Below, in pieces: positions 43,441 through 54,914 of a stretch of 64,000 bases of DNA (position 1 is its first letter; each line of letters begins with the position of its first letter). Position numbers and translations under genes: made by a program. The notes below the pieces were generated by a model, which saw only the letters and a list, made by a program, of their open reading frames with translations, had not been told where the DNA came from and ran no database searches. The stretch comes from Puccinia triticina (Eukaryota > Basidiomycota > Pucciniomycetes > Pucciniales > Pucciniaceae): NCBI RefSeq assembly GCF_026914185.1, contig NC_070566.1:682001-746000 (forward strand), in the 5' to 3' direction.

Positions 43441-43805
43441 TCACTTCTTTGACGGAAGGAATCCCTCCGGTCAGGGAGGTGTACATACCTCTTGACCGGG
43501 GGAATCCCTCCGGTCAAGGAGGCAACAATGACTGAAGTCATCAAGGTGTGTACCCAGGACCAATGGTACATCTATGTGGGATAGGTTATGTGTTGATGTG
43601 CGGACCCTTCCACATGCAGAAGCCCAATATGCTCCTGAAACAATTGTAAGTGGGGGCATTGGAAGATTGCAGGAAGTTTTGTGTACTTGTATGGCAACTC
43701 AGGCGCTTGGATTCATTGGAAAATGGATTTATCATTTTCAAAAATTTGTTTTTTGTTTTTTATTTGTTTTGGCATGATTGGCGTGTCAGGGCCTCCATAT
43801 TACAC

Positions 43806-45652
43806 ACCTTTATCATATAATCCAGATTACTGAATTTGCTCAACTTTAATTCATGTCCATTCCTACATGGATTTCTTAGATTCTAGTTACATGCACATGA
43901 TCAATTTAAATTGATTATGCTTCTTTTTACATACCTCTTCTTTTCATTTTTCATATTCATCTCGTCAAATCAACTATGAAATCATTCCATTCATTTCTTT
44001 TTCATCACATAATATACTGATCAATCCTTGAATAAATTAACAAAAAAAGCAGAATAAATATCAAGACCAGTATGAACACCCGCTTTCCAAGTTCTGATCC
44101 CAGGTATGACTTGGACTTCAGTGGGGGTCACATATTTTAAGTTATACATTGACATCTTGAGTGCTACTTTGTGGTGGGTGTAGTTGGCACAGTTTTTAAT
44201 TTTATCCAAGTATCACCAGTTCTGGAGTGCTACTGTACATTTGCTTATAGATGAGGTGACACTGTATGTAGCTAAGTTGTACAAACTCTCTAAAATATGT
44301 GTCACCCCACATTCCAATACATGCATTGTATATGTACTACATGCCAAGGCGGCTTTGAAACTGCAAGCTTTCACCTCTAAGGCCAAGTAGCTTATCTCCC
44401 AACTGTGGTAGTCTACTCGCCTGCTCTTAGGTAAATATACGGACTTACTTCGCGCACTGCCGGAAACTCTTTGCGCACTGTGAGGGTTGACCGCTCGACG
44501 TCTAGACCCCAGTGCGCGCCTCTGCCACGGCTCTTTGCGCACTGCCTCAGAAGACCTTGATTTTCTTTGCTTTTTTTTGTATATACTGTCATAAAGGGTA
44601 ATTATCACCTCTTTCAAATTTTCTTGAGGTGCTGGTGTGGTAGACGCTTTAGTTCTGGATGGAAAAATGCAAAAATTTCTGGTTTACATATGTAGTGTTA
44701 AATTACACCATCTAGTGATACACACACTCCCTTCAGCTCACATACACAGTTTTACAAAACTGCATGTATATAGCTTACATACTACCCTTTTACATATATA
44801 TGTGTGTATATATGCAGCTACGTAGCAACCAGCCAGCCTCAGATGTGACTGTGTAGCAACCACAAGCCACTTATTACAGTAACCTAGCAACCACAAGCCA
44901 CATTAATAAAGCGGCATAGTAACCATGGGGCTGTGCAAGTCATTTAAGCAGACTACACAGCAATACAGGAAGCTGTGCAGGTCACTTGAGAAGACTCCAT
45001 AGCAACCAGAGGGCTGTGTAAGCCACACTTGGAACTAGATCACCAGCTAAATTTGCTCATGTATACACTGCCACACTGTACATAGCTGTATTTGCACAGC
45101 ATTTGTAAAGGCACACCAGCCAAAACCCCTCATGTACATAGACCACCAGCATAAATGCCTCACATTTTCCTATATAAGGAGGGGCTCTCTCTTCCTTTTC
45201 CCCCCATCCAATGAAGGAGATCATTCCCCCCACGAGATTCAAATAAATTATCACCCTCACACTCTCCGCCACATAATAAAATACTAGCTTTATATTTTGA
45301 AATACACAGTCCATTGTGAGCCACTTGTGAGAAAAGTATTCAACTACACTAGACCACTGTCTTCTTGCTTCCAGCCTAGCTGGGGGTGTTGTCAGTCTTT
45401 GTCTTTCAGAGAAGCAGGGGTTTCCCCACACATACTTCTCTAAATTCAGCCATAAGAGGTGCAAACCGCTTTTGGAGTCTCACACTGGGACCTCCTATTC
45501 CAGCAGAAAAAAATTATAAAAAAATTATTGAAGAAAATAAGACTCGGGTACCTGAGCAGGCAACCAACCCCGGGGGTCTCACACTCGGATTCAAAGGTAT
45601 ATGATATTTATATCATATGTGCATATCCAACTCCTCCCCAACAATCGACACA
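43806..45652. other. AT-rich intergenic DNA with short repeats
   Basis: TTGCGCACTG or CGCGCACTG recurs near 44450-44540. TAGCAACCA-type units recur near 44822, 44852, 44884, 44917 and 45000. A TATATAAGG box lies at about 45171. Lack of coding motifs argues against a gene, though part may be the 5' end of the following MULE. Confidence 0.4.
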
Positions 45653-47535
45653 ATGGATCCTCCCACCCTTACCTATGGCTTACCGGACACAAAGAACGGC
45701 CTGGAATCTTCAAGAATTAAGCTTAATCCAAGACTGGTTGTTGAAACGGGACTGGACGTTGAAATGGAAAGAAGAGATGAAAAAACCTCTGCAATCAATC
45801 CTTGCACCCCTACCTCTGGCTTACTGGACCCAAAAAACGGCATGGCATCCTCCAGAATTGACCTCAATCCACAACCTGACGTTCAAACAGAAACGGGTGA
45901 TCCTGAAAGCATCCATACGATTCCGGCGCCGCCAGAACAGACCTTTCAATCAAGGGACGAGTGCTACAAGAGCATCCAGAAGTGGGCCCTCAAACATGGC
46001 TATGCCATTGCTACAGCCAGGTCATACCTGTTCAAAGGGGCTATTTGAGTGATCTACCAGTGCAACCGATCTAGTTATTACCGGCCTCATCGAAGAAGAG
46101 ATACTCTAGACGACGAAGACACGGATTCTCAGCCAGATACAACTCAGAACGCTTCAGATGACAAGAAAACGGACGCTCCTCATTCCCTTCCTGATAAAAA
46201 ACAAAAAAAGAAGGAATCACCAGCTCCAAAACCAAACACCAACCAAACCTGCAAGGCAATGTGCCCCTTTCGCTTGTCGTTAACCCAGAACCTCAATACC
46301 GGATTGTGGGAATTGGAAATCAAGAATGAAGTCCACAACCACGCACCTTCAGACCATCCTACAGCTCACACCATCCATTGCAAACTCACAACCAAGCAGA
46401 TTGAAGAGATCCAAAAGTTTTGCTCGGCCGGGGTTATGCCGATCAAAGCAAAAAACTCATTGATGAAAACTAGCTCAACTCCTCTCCTGGCACCGTTGAA
46501 ATCAATCCATAACCTTAATTACAGAGAAAAGAAAAAGGAGCTCAATGGAAAATCACCGATGATTGCCGTGATTGACTGTCTCCGATCAAAATCCTTTCAT
46601 TACGAAGTGAAATCCTCGACGGAATCCAAATCAGACTCTGATCACCTCTCTGGTCTGTTTTTCACCCTCCCAGAATCTCTTGAGCTCGCAAAGACACATC
46701 CTTACTGCATTGAGATTGATGCGACTTACAAGACAAACCTTTACAACATGCCTCTGTTGCATATTGGAGGGATCAACTCGTGCAATTGATTGTTCACTCT
46801 TGGCTTTTGTTTTCTTGCCAAGGAGAAGGAACCCGACTTCACTTGGGCATTGGAACAGCTCAAGCTAGCACTTCATCCGCATGTCCCTTCTGTCATACTC
46901 ACCGACAAAGAAACAGCGCTAATGTCTGCCATTGCAACCATCTTCCCAACTACCTGCAACCTCCTTTGTCAATGGCACATTGGCCAAAACCTTTTTGCAC
47001 ACTGTTGCCCGATCCTCAGTGAGGAAGCTTACGGAAAATTCCAAACGGCGTGGAACTCTCTGTTGTTTTCCACATCGGCCAGAACTTACGATAAAAACTT
47101 GGTCAAGCTGGAGTCAGCCTGTACACCTGAGATCATGGCCTATCTCGAAAAAAATTGGTTCCCTTTGACCAACCGATTTGTCAAGTACCAGATCAGCAAC
47201 GTTCTTCCTTTTGAAAAGGTCACAACTTCGTGAATCAAGAGTCTGCATGCCTCTATCAAGCAATTTCTCAAGGGACAAAACTCCTCGATGCACACGACGC
47301 AGTCAAACATCAGCTACACGAGCTCATGATTGAATGCGCCACTCAGAAGCAAGTCCACATCAGCAATTTACCAAAAGTACTCAGCCGTCTGGGCGGACAA
47401 ATTTCGCATCATGCACTTCAAACAATGCAATGCTTGCTAGCTTCCAATAAATCTCGCGAGTGCAAGAACTGTTCTCACGAAACTTACATGGGAATCCCCT
47501 GTGCCCACAAAACCCAAAAGCTTGAAGCCAATGGT
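45653..47535 (+). pseudogene. Decayed Mutator-like (MULE) transposase
   Basis: A frame from ATG 45653 (45617 also possible) reads through three isolated TGA stops (46046, 46787, 47231) without changing phase until about 47270, where a frameshift occurs. Recognisable parts are an N-terminal FAR1-like segment (CYKSIQKWALKHGY ... VIYQCNRSS), KAMCPFRLSLT and NHAPSDH, and the MULE DDE core with IEIDATYKTNLYNMPLLHI. VILTDKETALMSAI and LLCQWHIGQNLF follow, and then a SWIM-type zinc finger (CKNC...GIPCAHK). Coding homology ends near 47535, where a separate repeat begins. In each stop position the family commonly has Arg. Confidence 0.8.
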
Positions 47536-47542
47536 GTTTACC

Positions 47543-47728
47543 GTAATTACAAAAAAGCTTGTCCCTGCCCGGGACAGAGCTCCAAATATTTGGAACAAAA
47601 TATTCAGACTTCCGCCCAGTACGGCGGAAGTTTTGGAAGATACACAAGTGCACAGCACTTGACGTGCTGGCCTCTTCCAGATCAGTACGCGTGTACCTCT
47701 GCGCCTCCCTCCGTTGTCGCTCCGGTCC
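47543..47728 (+). repeat. 186-bp multi-palindrome repeat, copy 1
   Basis: Nearly identical (two differences seen) to the inverted copy at 53853-54038. Contains serial inverted repeats: TGTCCC/GGGACA (47560-47576), TCCAAATATTTGGA (47581-47594), ACTTCCGCC/GGCGGAAGT (47608-47631) and AAGTGC/GCACTT with CAGCAC/GTGCTG (47646-47669). It cuts off the MULE coding region and is followed by a C-rich stretch. Confidence 0.85.
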
Positions 47729-47959
47729 GGCCGCCCGACAGGATTCCTCCCCCCCCACATCCTGATTCCCCCCATCCTGAATTCCCCACCCCCCACCTTG
47801 TTTTTCCCGGCCCCTCAACCACCTTTGAATCCAGTCCACACTTGACCTCTCAGGTATCAATCATCTTCCGGGCACCCCAGTAAGTCCACACTGTCTCGCA
47901 TTCCATCAGTGATACCAACAAAGAAAACTGACCTTTTTTTCCATGTCATGCATTAGGAC
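47729..47959. other. C-rich spacer
   Basis: CCCCCC-rich low-complexity DNA between the 186-bp repeat and the second Tc1-type transposase. No gene is seen. Confidence 0.4.
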
Positions 47960-49866
47960 ATGGGGTACGTGAAGTATGTCGCCGAGGTCAAGACGATTGT
48001 GGTGAAACTCCTTCTCCAAGGGAAATCCCGCAACGACATCAACGCTATAGTTGATGAGAATATATCCTCCAAATCCCTGAGCCGCTGGAAGAACATGTTC
48101 ATTCGAACACACTTGGTGGTCCAAGACGCCTTGCTATACAAACCTTGTGGCCGCTGTGGTGGTCAAAATTGTAGTCAATCGTCAAGATCAACCTTCAAGA
48201 TCAAGACCCCGGTTCCAAGATGCTCAAGACTCAAGATTACCTTCTCAAGCCCTCTCAGTTCCCTCCTCCTCCTCCATCCTATTTCTCATTTCCAATCCAC
48301 CTCTCTCAAATCTTTTCCACTGTCTCCCTTCTCATTCACTTATCCTTACATTTCTTGATCCTAACACAGTTTATCTGTGGGTTTATTTGTTTGTTTGATT
48401 GGCTTGTTTTGTTTCTTCTAGCTCTGCTTCCCTCTTCTTTCTTCTCTGTCAGTGTTCTTATTTCTGGATTATTTTCTCCTCTCACTCTTCCATTTATCAT
48501 GTCTTCTATATTTGCCTGCTTTCGGTTTCATTTTTTTTGAGTGTTGTGTTTTCTTTCTTCTTTTCTGTTGTTTTTTGGTGTGTGCGCGCGCACGGCGCGC
48601 GAGGAGATGATGACATGCTTGTGACAGGCCTCCAGGAATCCAAGTTCCAGGCAAACTTGGAGGATAGGAGGCCATAGCATCTGCTCTGATCCAAGGCGGC
48701 TATCAAGAAATTTATTCGATCCTCGATCTTTTTCCGATCCATTTCCCAATTTCATTGCGCAATACAACTTCCAACAACAACCGCCAACGAAGATCCAACC
48801 TTTGTTGTTCCCTCCAAAACCACTTCCCAGCTATCAATTCCGATCACACTCGTCTCACATCAGGACCATTCTTGAGGGCAGCCCCCAAGGCACTTTTCCC
48901 CTCCCAGCGCTGCCACCGGCCTAGCACCAGACGGAACGCCATACTGCCCGCTTGCAATCTCCGTCAAAGAGCGGGACTTCATCTTGGATATTATCGGTGT
49001 GGACCCGACGTTGTATCTTGACAAGATACAGAAGGCGGTGCTTGAGTCCTCGGGGGAGCTGTATGCCATATTGACCATCCACGATGACCTCCGACGTCGA
49101 CTTGGCCTGACGCTCAAGGTTGCGCAACACGTTAGCCCATCTCAGGACTCGGTGAAGCGAGCAAGATGGACCATCAGGATCGCCGACATGCCACCTGAGT
49201 ATCTTGTCTTTGTCGGTAAGTTTGATGTTTGTTATATCCGCATAGTGCCCTGCGAACAATCGTGTTCACTGACCCTGTTTATCTATCTATCAGATGAGTC
49301 CTCCATTTGTATTGCCACCCAGCACCGGCGATTTGGACGGGGGGTTCGAGGTAGGCCTACAAAACGAGTTTGTTGGGAGTTTCAAGGCCCTTGGTTCACG
49401 CTTCTCCCTGGGGTGTCAACCAAAGGACTCATAGGTGTTATGTGCCAGCAAGGAGGTATTCAAAGAAATGACTTTGAATACTTCCTTGATGAAGTCTTAG
49501 TAAGTGTTCCACACTCAAATGGTAACACTGAGGACTCATACTGACAGAGTGGCGGTTCAGTTGCCTTTCATGAATCCCTTCCCAGGCCCCAGGAGCGTTG
49601 TTGTAATGGACAACTGCCAGGTCCATCACCGCGGCCAAGTTGCTCACTTGTTCGAACGTCACAACATGCTCCATCTATATCTGCCCCCTTACAGCCCTGA
49701 TTTCAACCCCATCGAGAAAACTTTTGCGGCTGTGAAGAACCACCTCAAGCAAGCCCAGGTGCTCACTGGAACAAATGACGACACCACGATCATCAAGGAT
49801 TTTGTCTCCGACTTGGTCACACCAGAGCTTATGCAATCCCTCTTCTGCGACTGCGGGTACATGTAA
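47960..49866 (+). pseudogene. Second Tc1/mariner-type transposase, split by an LTR
   Basis: The first part, 47960-48154, encodes the helix-turn-helix region (GYVKYVAEVKTIVVKLLLQG, SLSRWKNM). After an inserted LTR-like block the frame resumes at about 48916 (ISVKERDFILDI) to 49215. It continues in exons 49294-49499 and 49561-49866, with introns at the same places as in the copy at 230-1333. Catalytic residues remain: DES after the first intron, VVMDN, and SPDFNPIEK. The reading frame across the insertion cannot be made continuous with confidence, so the gene is probably dead although its DDE half looks intact. Confidence 0.8.
48155..48915 (+). repeat. Gypsy-type LTR-like insertion (about 0.76 kb)
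   Basis: Starts TGTGGTGGTCAAAATTG and carries CAAGATC repeats, a long CT-rich tract, GTGTGCGCGC, and CATGCTTGTGACAGGCCTCC...CTCTGATCC. This layout matches 57734-58350 downstream of a gypsy gag. The right boundary near CGCTGCCA is approximate, and no clean target duplication was found. Confidence 0.6.
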
Positions 49867-50165
49867 TCCCCTCACCCCTCGACTTTCTCTTATCTGAGTG
49901 TCTGATCGTAACATGTTTCATATGTCTTAGCAATAAATGACTGGTGTTCCCCCACTGGGTCCTTTGAGACTCACTTTATTAAATACTGTTCAATCTTCCT
50001 GATTTGGAGGACCGCCGCGGGTCATCCATATCCCTGAGCCCTTTAAGGCTCCAAGTTCCAAAGTCCCCTCTGTCTGAAGGGCCAAGACCTATAAGTTGTC
50101 ATGTCTTCGCTTCTGGCCCTCTCAGGTTGTGAGCTCTTCATGACTCCAAGTCCACGGTTCCAGGT

Positions 50166-50386
50166 TTCCTCTCTGGACTTGGTGAGGTCTTCATCTCGCC
50201 AAGTCCTCGCTTGGCCTCTCAGCGCGCGAGCGGTCCTATTGTCCGAAAGGACTTCATAAGTCGTCATGACTTCCCTTCTGGCCCCAGGGTTCCTCTCTGG
50301 ACTTGGACTTGGTGAGGTCTTCATCTCGCCAAGTCCTCGCTTGGCCTCTCAGCGCGCAAGCGGTTCTATTGTCCGAAAGGACTTCA
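50166..50386 (+). repeat. About 91-bp direct duplication
   Basis: 50166-50256 and 50290-50386 share TTCCTCTCTGGACTTG, GTGAGGTCTTCATCTCGCC, CTCAGCGCGC and TATTGTCCGAAAGGACTTCA. The second copy has a 6-bp internal duplication. Two of the other differences are C/T or G/A (GCGAG/GCAAG, GGTCC/GGTTC). Confidence 0.8.
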
Positions 50387-50598
50387 GGTCCTCTCGGCTG
50401 ATAGAACGTCTATGCCCAATTGATGCCATCCTCTCCTGTGTGAGAACTCGCAAAGACCCGGGCTTCCTGACCACTGGGAATGAGCCCGTCATGTCCCCGA
50501 GGCCTCATAGCATCTCTTGGGGGAACGTGGATCTGATGAAGCGCCCCCAGTTCTCGCAGCCACTCGGCAAACAATAACAAATTATAATGGGACCCTTT

Positions 50599-50629
50599 GT
50601 GATTGGGACGTCACGGACGTCCCAATCAC
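50599..50629. repeat. Perfect 14-bp hairpin with 3-base loop
   Basis: GTGATTGGGACGTC (50599-50612), loop ACG, then GACGTCCCAATCAC (50616-50629). The arms are fully complementary. Confidence 0.85.
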
Positions 50630-50762
50630 GAAGCAAGGAAATGATGATCAACTTGCTAACATGGTACTCGAGTTACTTTGAGAGAGAAACAAGGGAGGGC
50701 ATAAATTGGATGCCCAACAGACATGGGCAACAGAGGTGGGATTGAGGCATGCTGGGGGTTAC

Positions 50763-53695
50763 CTATGGGGCATCACCATTGACCATGTTGAACCCCGGTG
50801 CCTCGTCAGAGTTGTCCGCGGGTGGGTTGCTTGCGGCACCGCTGCAATCTGGATCAGCCCGATCTTCTTCCTCGCTAACTTGCTGAAGGAGCCGGGCACC
50901 ATCGCAGATGAGTCGGGCGGGGCCGGCTTTGAAACCAAGTCGGGTCAAGTCGGCCTCCGAACTGCGTAAAAAGTAGGACCACAAAGTGATGTTTTGGTCC
51001 TGGATTAACCACCGGGTGTGGAAATCCTCGGCCGGGATCTGACAGTGCCGTAAGAAGAAAGCCATAGCGTTCGCTGCGGCCTCGCGGAGGGGGACTGAAT
51101 TGCTTATCCAAGAATTCGTCGAATCAGGGGTACCTGGGGTGGAGTCTGCGCCGAGGTTCAGGCGACCCAAGCGGGCCAAGTTGATAGGCGTGATAGTTCT
51201 CCGGGGTCCGGCGAGCGTGCGACGTGCATTCCCCATGACTACGATTTCAGGGGATGACGGGGCTTGAGCGGGATGGTTCCCTCCACGGATGTGCTCGATC
51301 GAAGCAGCAATAGATGAGGCAGTGGAGGAACCGGTTTCGAGTCCTCCTACGTCCGCATGGTTGGGTGCCTCTGCGTCTCGTCGGGCCTGACTCATCAAAT
51401 AAAACATCCGGGTAAATGGCGATGAAGTACGAGCCCGGGGTCGTCTGAGGGGAACTGAAGCCTCAGATGAGGGACTCGCCTCGGGGGGATTGGTGACCGG
51501 CGCACGGATCACATCCTGGGCAGGCGACAAGTCGGGCGGGCCCGAGGTGGATCCACCTCCTCGGAAAGTGCGGGAAGCCGGGGATCCGGCGCAGCTTTCC
51601 TCTTCGGGGTACTTGGGGAGATCCAGGCAAACAGGGGGGTATCCGGGGGGTTGTCGAGCGTGACTGAAGGGTTGGGGCCATCGAGCTTACGGGCCCACCC
51701 CCAAAGGACCTTGTGGCTGAGCTTGATATATTGGCCATCCCCGGAGGGGTGCATCGCCACCTCGCCCTCTTTTGGCGGAGCCCGGCGCTCATCCCGCATC
51801 GCCAAATGATGGTTCCGGAGCAGCTGCACCTTCTCAGTGCCAGGTTCGGCAATCTGAGCATTGGGCTGCAAGTGATATGAATGTCAGCCGTGGTGACAAG
51901 ACCAAAAGGACAAAAACAGCTCACATTTGCCGCAAGCCGAGCTCGTTGATGTTCAAGCGGAGCCCTCTCTGCATCCGTGCTGTGTTGCATGATCAGGCGC
52001 GCGTTAACCTCAGCGTTCTGGAAGGTACATTTGGAGGTCAGCCCACATATGAGAGACACAAGAATCTTAATCAAGAGCTCACCTGAGACTCTTCCCGGGC
52101 CACTACGCGGGGGTCCACTTGGGAGAGGTCGATGCACACCGCCTTTGCAGGGTAAGCTTGCTCCGCGGCCAATGCAAAAGGTGCCCAGGTGTTGTCGTCC
52201 GTGATTAAGTATTTTTTGCTGCACCCGTAGACCCAATCGCCAGTTATGATTCCCTGCCAAGTGATTAATCCGGCTCGATCTGACACGGTTAATTCTTCCG
52301 CAAGGTACCGTTGCTCCGGGCCGAGAAGCTCGATGATCTCTGCCTTGGCCATGCTCCAGTCCCAGTTAGTTGGGACACACTTCCAGATGGGGAAGGGAAC
52401 CCTCAAGGTGGCCCTGGCGTATTCGCTCGGAGGGCGCCCGCTGCCGGAGCCCACAGACCTCTTCACCACGGTTGGGACGGTGGACCTGAGCCAAAGCAGG
52501 TACTTGTTGGGAATTGTAGGAATCCAGGATCAGGCCCAGAGCCAAACCCAGACCCAGACCCGCAGCAACCCCCGAGGAAGCTCGCGCGGTTAGACCCAGC
52601 CCCAGCTGCTAAGAAAGGTAAGCCCCTTTCGCAGTCCAGACCTAACCCAGACGCAGAGCTTAATTGTATTGCCACGATAACAGAAGCCAGACGATCAGCC
52701 GCAACGCCATCGGTAGAACCTAGAAAAGAGAATCACTCAGCACCAAGAAACTCGTAAGTACGAGAGACCAGAAAATGGAAGGCTTGCAATAAAGACTGAC
52801 CTAGAATCGTTCGACCGCAGAACCCTAGCAGAACGATTTGGACCAAAACCCCAAGACAAGCTGCTCGCTAGAATTACGGAAGCTAAAGAATCCCGTAAGC
52901 ACCTCAGCCAGACATACAAACTAGACCTAGCCGTCAGGCAGACAAGCTAAGATGCCCGGTTGAACTGCAGCGCAGGAAACCGCAGGAGGACTCTGGCAAG
53001 ACAAAACAAAGATCATACGATAGTAGCGTAGTATCTTTGTAAGCCCTAACAAACAAAAGAGAATAAATAAACAGACACTGATGCAGGTGCAGTTGTAGAT
53101 CTCGGAACTATTGTCCCAGCTCCAAGACCAACAACCACCGCTTCATTCTCTCTATCTTCTCCTTAGAATAACCCTGGCAGATCTCTGTCTGCCTTCAGGT
53201 GCTTGAATCTTCACAATTAAATAGTTTTAATTTAGATTCATATCATGTACCTAGCGCATCTGACAAGCAATTAAATACTTCAGTTGCTCCAAACTTTTTA
53301 GGAATCTGGACAGGCATCCCTTTCGTTGGGGTGGGGCGGACCCGTCGGCTCCCATTGTTGGCCGGGGCTGGTGTGGACTGAGCAGGGGTCGAGGCCGGGT
53401 TGGTGGCTGGGACCAGAGCACGGACCTCGGCAGGCTGCAGCGGTCCGTCGTGGGCCTGTGCCACGGGTTGGCGGCCGGCTACGGTTCGAGCTCCAACGTT
53501 GGCCTGCAGCGGCGCAGGATGGCTGGCTGGGCTTGGAGAGCTTCCGAGGGCCGGAGGGGGGGCAGGGTCACCTGGCATGGCGTCATCGAGCTGGCCCATC
53601 CGGAATTGAGTGGGAATATCCCACGGATCAGCTTGGTCCCGTTCGAGCTGTTCAAACTGCGTTTCAGCAACAAGGATTCGGTTGGGGGCAGACAT
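50763..53695 (-). pseudogene. Rust-type repetitive gene of unknown function, split by an LTR
   Basis: From ATG 53695 a Pro/Ala-rich N-terminal part runs to about 53243 (QFEQLERDQADPWDIPTQF, VQIPKKFGATEVFNCL). Then comes the 711-bp LTR-like insertion. On its other side the protein resumes at about 52504 (NKYLLWLRSTVPTVVKRS) and continues through ITGDWVYGCSKKYLITDD. Two GT-AG introns (about 52080-52023 and 51926-51869) follow, then YIKLSHKVLWGWARKLDG, PDTPLFAWI and PSTPKRK. A frameshift lies near 51540, after which a further stretch (SPFTRMFYLMSQARRDAEA) runs to the stop at 50763. KLSHKVLWGWA-type proteins seem to be repeated in rusts; no function is known to me. Insertion plus frameshift indicate a pseudogene. 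Confidence 0.6.
52505..53215 (-). repeat. 711-bp LTR-like insertion related to the copia LTR family
   Basis: Read on the minus strand it starts TGTGAAGATTCAAGC and ends CAATTCCCAACA, closely matching the ends of the intact copia LTR (TGTGAAGATTCGAGC...CAATTCTAACA), while the interior differs. It contains AATAAATAAA near 53060. Flanks are GTACT and ATTAA, so no target duplication remains. It shares a block with 10068-10190. Confidence 0.65.
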
Positions 53696-53852
53696 GGTTG
53701 AGTTAAAAAAACTGATTGGGTGTTCCTGAGGGGGTTTTTTTGTGACGGATTGGTATTTGGCAAACAGAATATTGATCGATTGGGTGTGCCAGAACAGGTT
53801 TTGGTGGGTGAGGGGGGGGGTGATATGGACTGGTCATACTGGGCGGCTGGCT

Positions 53853-54038
53853 GGACCGGAGCGACAACAGAGGGAGGCGCAGAGGTACAGGCGTACTGAT
53901 CTGGAAGAGGCCAGCACGTCAAGTGCTGTGCACTTGTGTATCTTCCAAAACTTCCGCCGTACTGGGCGGAAGTCTGAATATTTTGTTCCAAATATTTGGA
54001 GCTCTGTCCCGGGCAGGGACAAGCTTTTTTGTAATTAC
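53853..54038 (-). repeat. 186-bp multi-palindrome repeat, copy 2 (inverted)
   Basis: The reverse complement equals 47543-47728 except for two substitutions (one G/C, one C/T at CpG). It lies about 160 bp upstream of the start codon of the minus-strand repetitive gene, with a C-rich spacer between, so it may be part of that gene's upstream region. Confidence 0.85.
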
Positions 54039-54914
54039 AGTATGTGGATAGTGAATCTATTCACAAGCAGTGGCATCTTCCTGAAAAATCTGTATGCTTA
54101 TCATATTGAATGGGTTTCTCTCTTGGTCATCTTGATACACTGATTTCCTGCTTTCTCTGTGCCCCTTCTTTGTTTTTACAGGAGATTGATATCTCTCAGC
54201 AACCTCGGACTCCTCCATTACCCAGTAACGAAGAATACGAGAAGATATTCTTGCAGGAGATCTACACCACGGGTGAAGATTCAAAGTTTCCATCCAGAAA
54301 ATTTACTGGATGGTAGGAAAACCCGAAAACCAATCGGAATCGTTCCGGTATGGTTGAAGGACCGAAAACCAATCGGAATGCTTCCGGTATGGTCAAAGTA
54401 CCGGAACCATTCCGATCGCAATTCGGGTAGCGTCCAAAATGGAATGAAGTCGAAATTGATTCGACTTCATTCCAGGAAACAGACCATTCCGGTTTTTTTC
54501 CTGGATTTTCCCCGGAATATTTCCGAATATGGCTGACCACACCTCACAGAAGGATGGTCCTATATATAAAACAGCGCCCCCTGCAACAGTGTGTCTGGGG
54601 CAGTTGGCAAGGGGCTCGGTTGGGGTGGATCAGAAGCATGTTGCAGGTTCAAGCCTCCCTTTTGTCCACCCACCTTGCTGAAACCTTGTTTTGAGCCCTT
54701 CAAAACCTGCGACGGCCCGTAACCATTCCGAATTGCACACGAAAGCACTTCGGAAGTGCGTTGGGGATCCAAAATAATTTTGGATTGCCTTCCAGTAGGG
54801 TTCCTGGAATTTTCCAGTGAAAACGCCGACCGTCTGGCGACGGTCCCCCCTTGCAGGCAGACCAACCGAAATGATATTGGCTGGCAATCGAAATCATTTC
54901 GTTGAGCTTCGCCC
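54039..54914. other. Foldback-rich intergenic DNA
   Basis: Two direct copies of CGAAAACCAATCGGAAT near 54323 and 54362, and a perfect 14-bp stem GGAATGAAGTCGAA (54441-54454) with its complement at 54460-54473 around ATTGA. No gene is seen. Confidence 0.5.

Larger units (their letters stand above)
42482..43799. mobile_element. 1,318-bp non-autonomous DNA transposon with 31-bp TIRs
   Basis: The left end TATGGAGGCCCTGACGCGCC and the right end, reverse-complemented, TATGGAGGCCCTGACACGCC match at 29 of 31 positions. Perfect 6-bp direct repeats TTACAC flank it (42476-42481 and 43800-43805). There is no transposase-like frame. A nested inverted repeat and a palindromic minisatellite fill the interior. 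The superfamily is not clear: a 6-bp duplication does not fit hAT (8) or MULE (9-11). Confidence 0.85.
49867..50762. other. Repeat-rich intergenic DNA
   Basis: Holds a tandem duplication at 50166-50386 and a perfect hairpin at 50599-50629. No coding frame is supported. Confidence 0.4.

Noticed and set aside
48155..48915. Clean solo LTR with target duplication
   Set aside because: The LTR-like content is supported, but flanks GCCGC and CCGGC are not a duplication, so exact boundaries are not claimed.
54600..54660. tRNA or SINE with A-box-like TTGGCAAGGGG and B-box-like GGTTCAAGCC
   Set aside because: The spacing is suggestive, but acceptor and T stems do not pair and no tail or duplication was seen.
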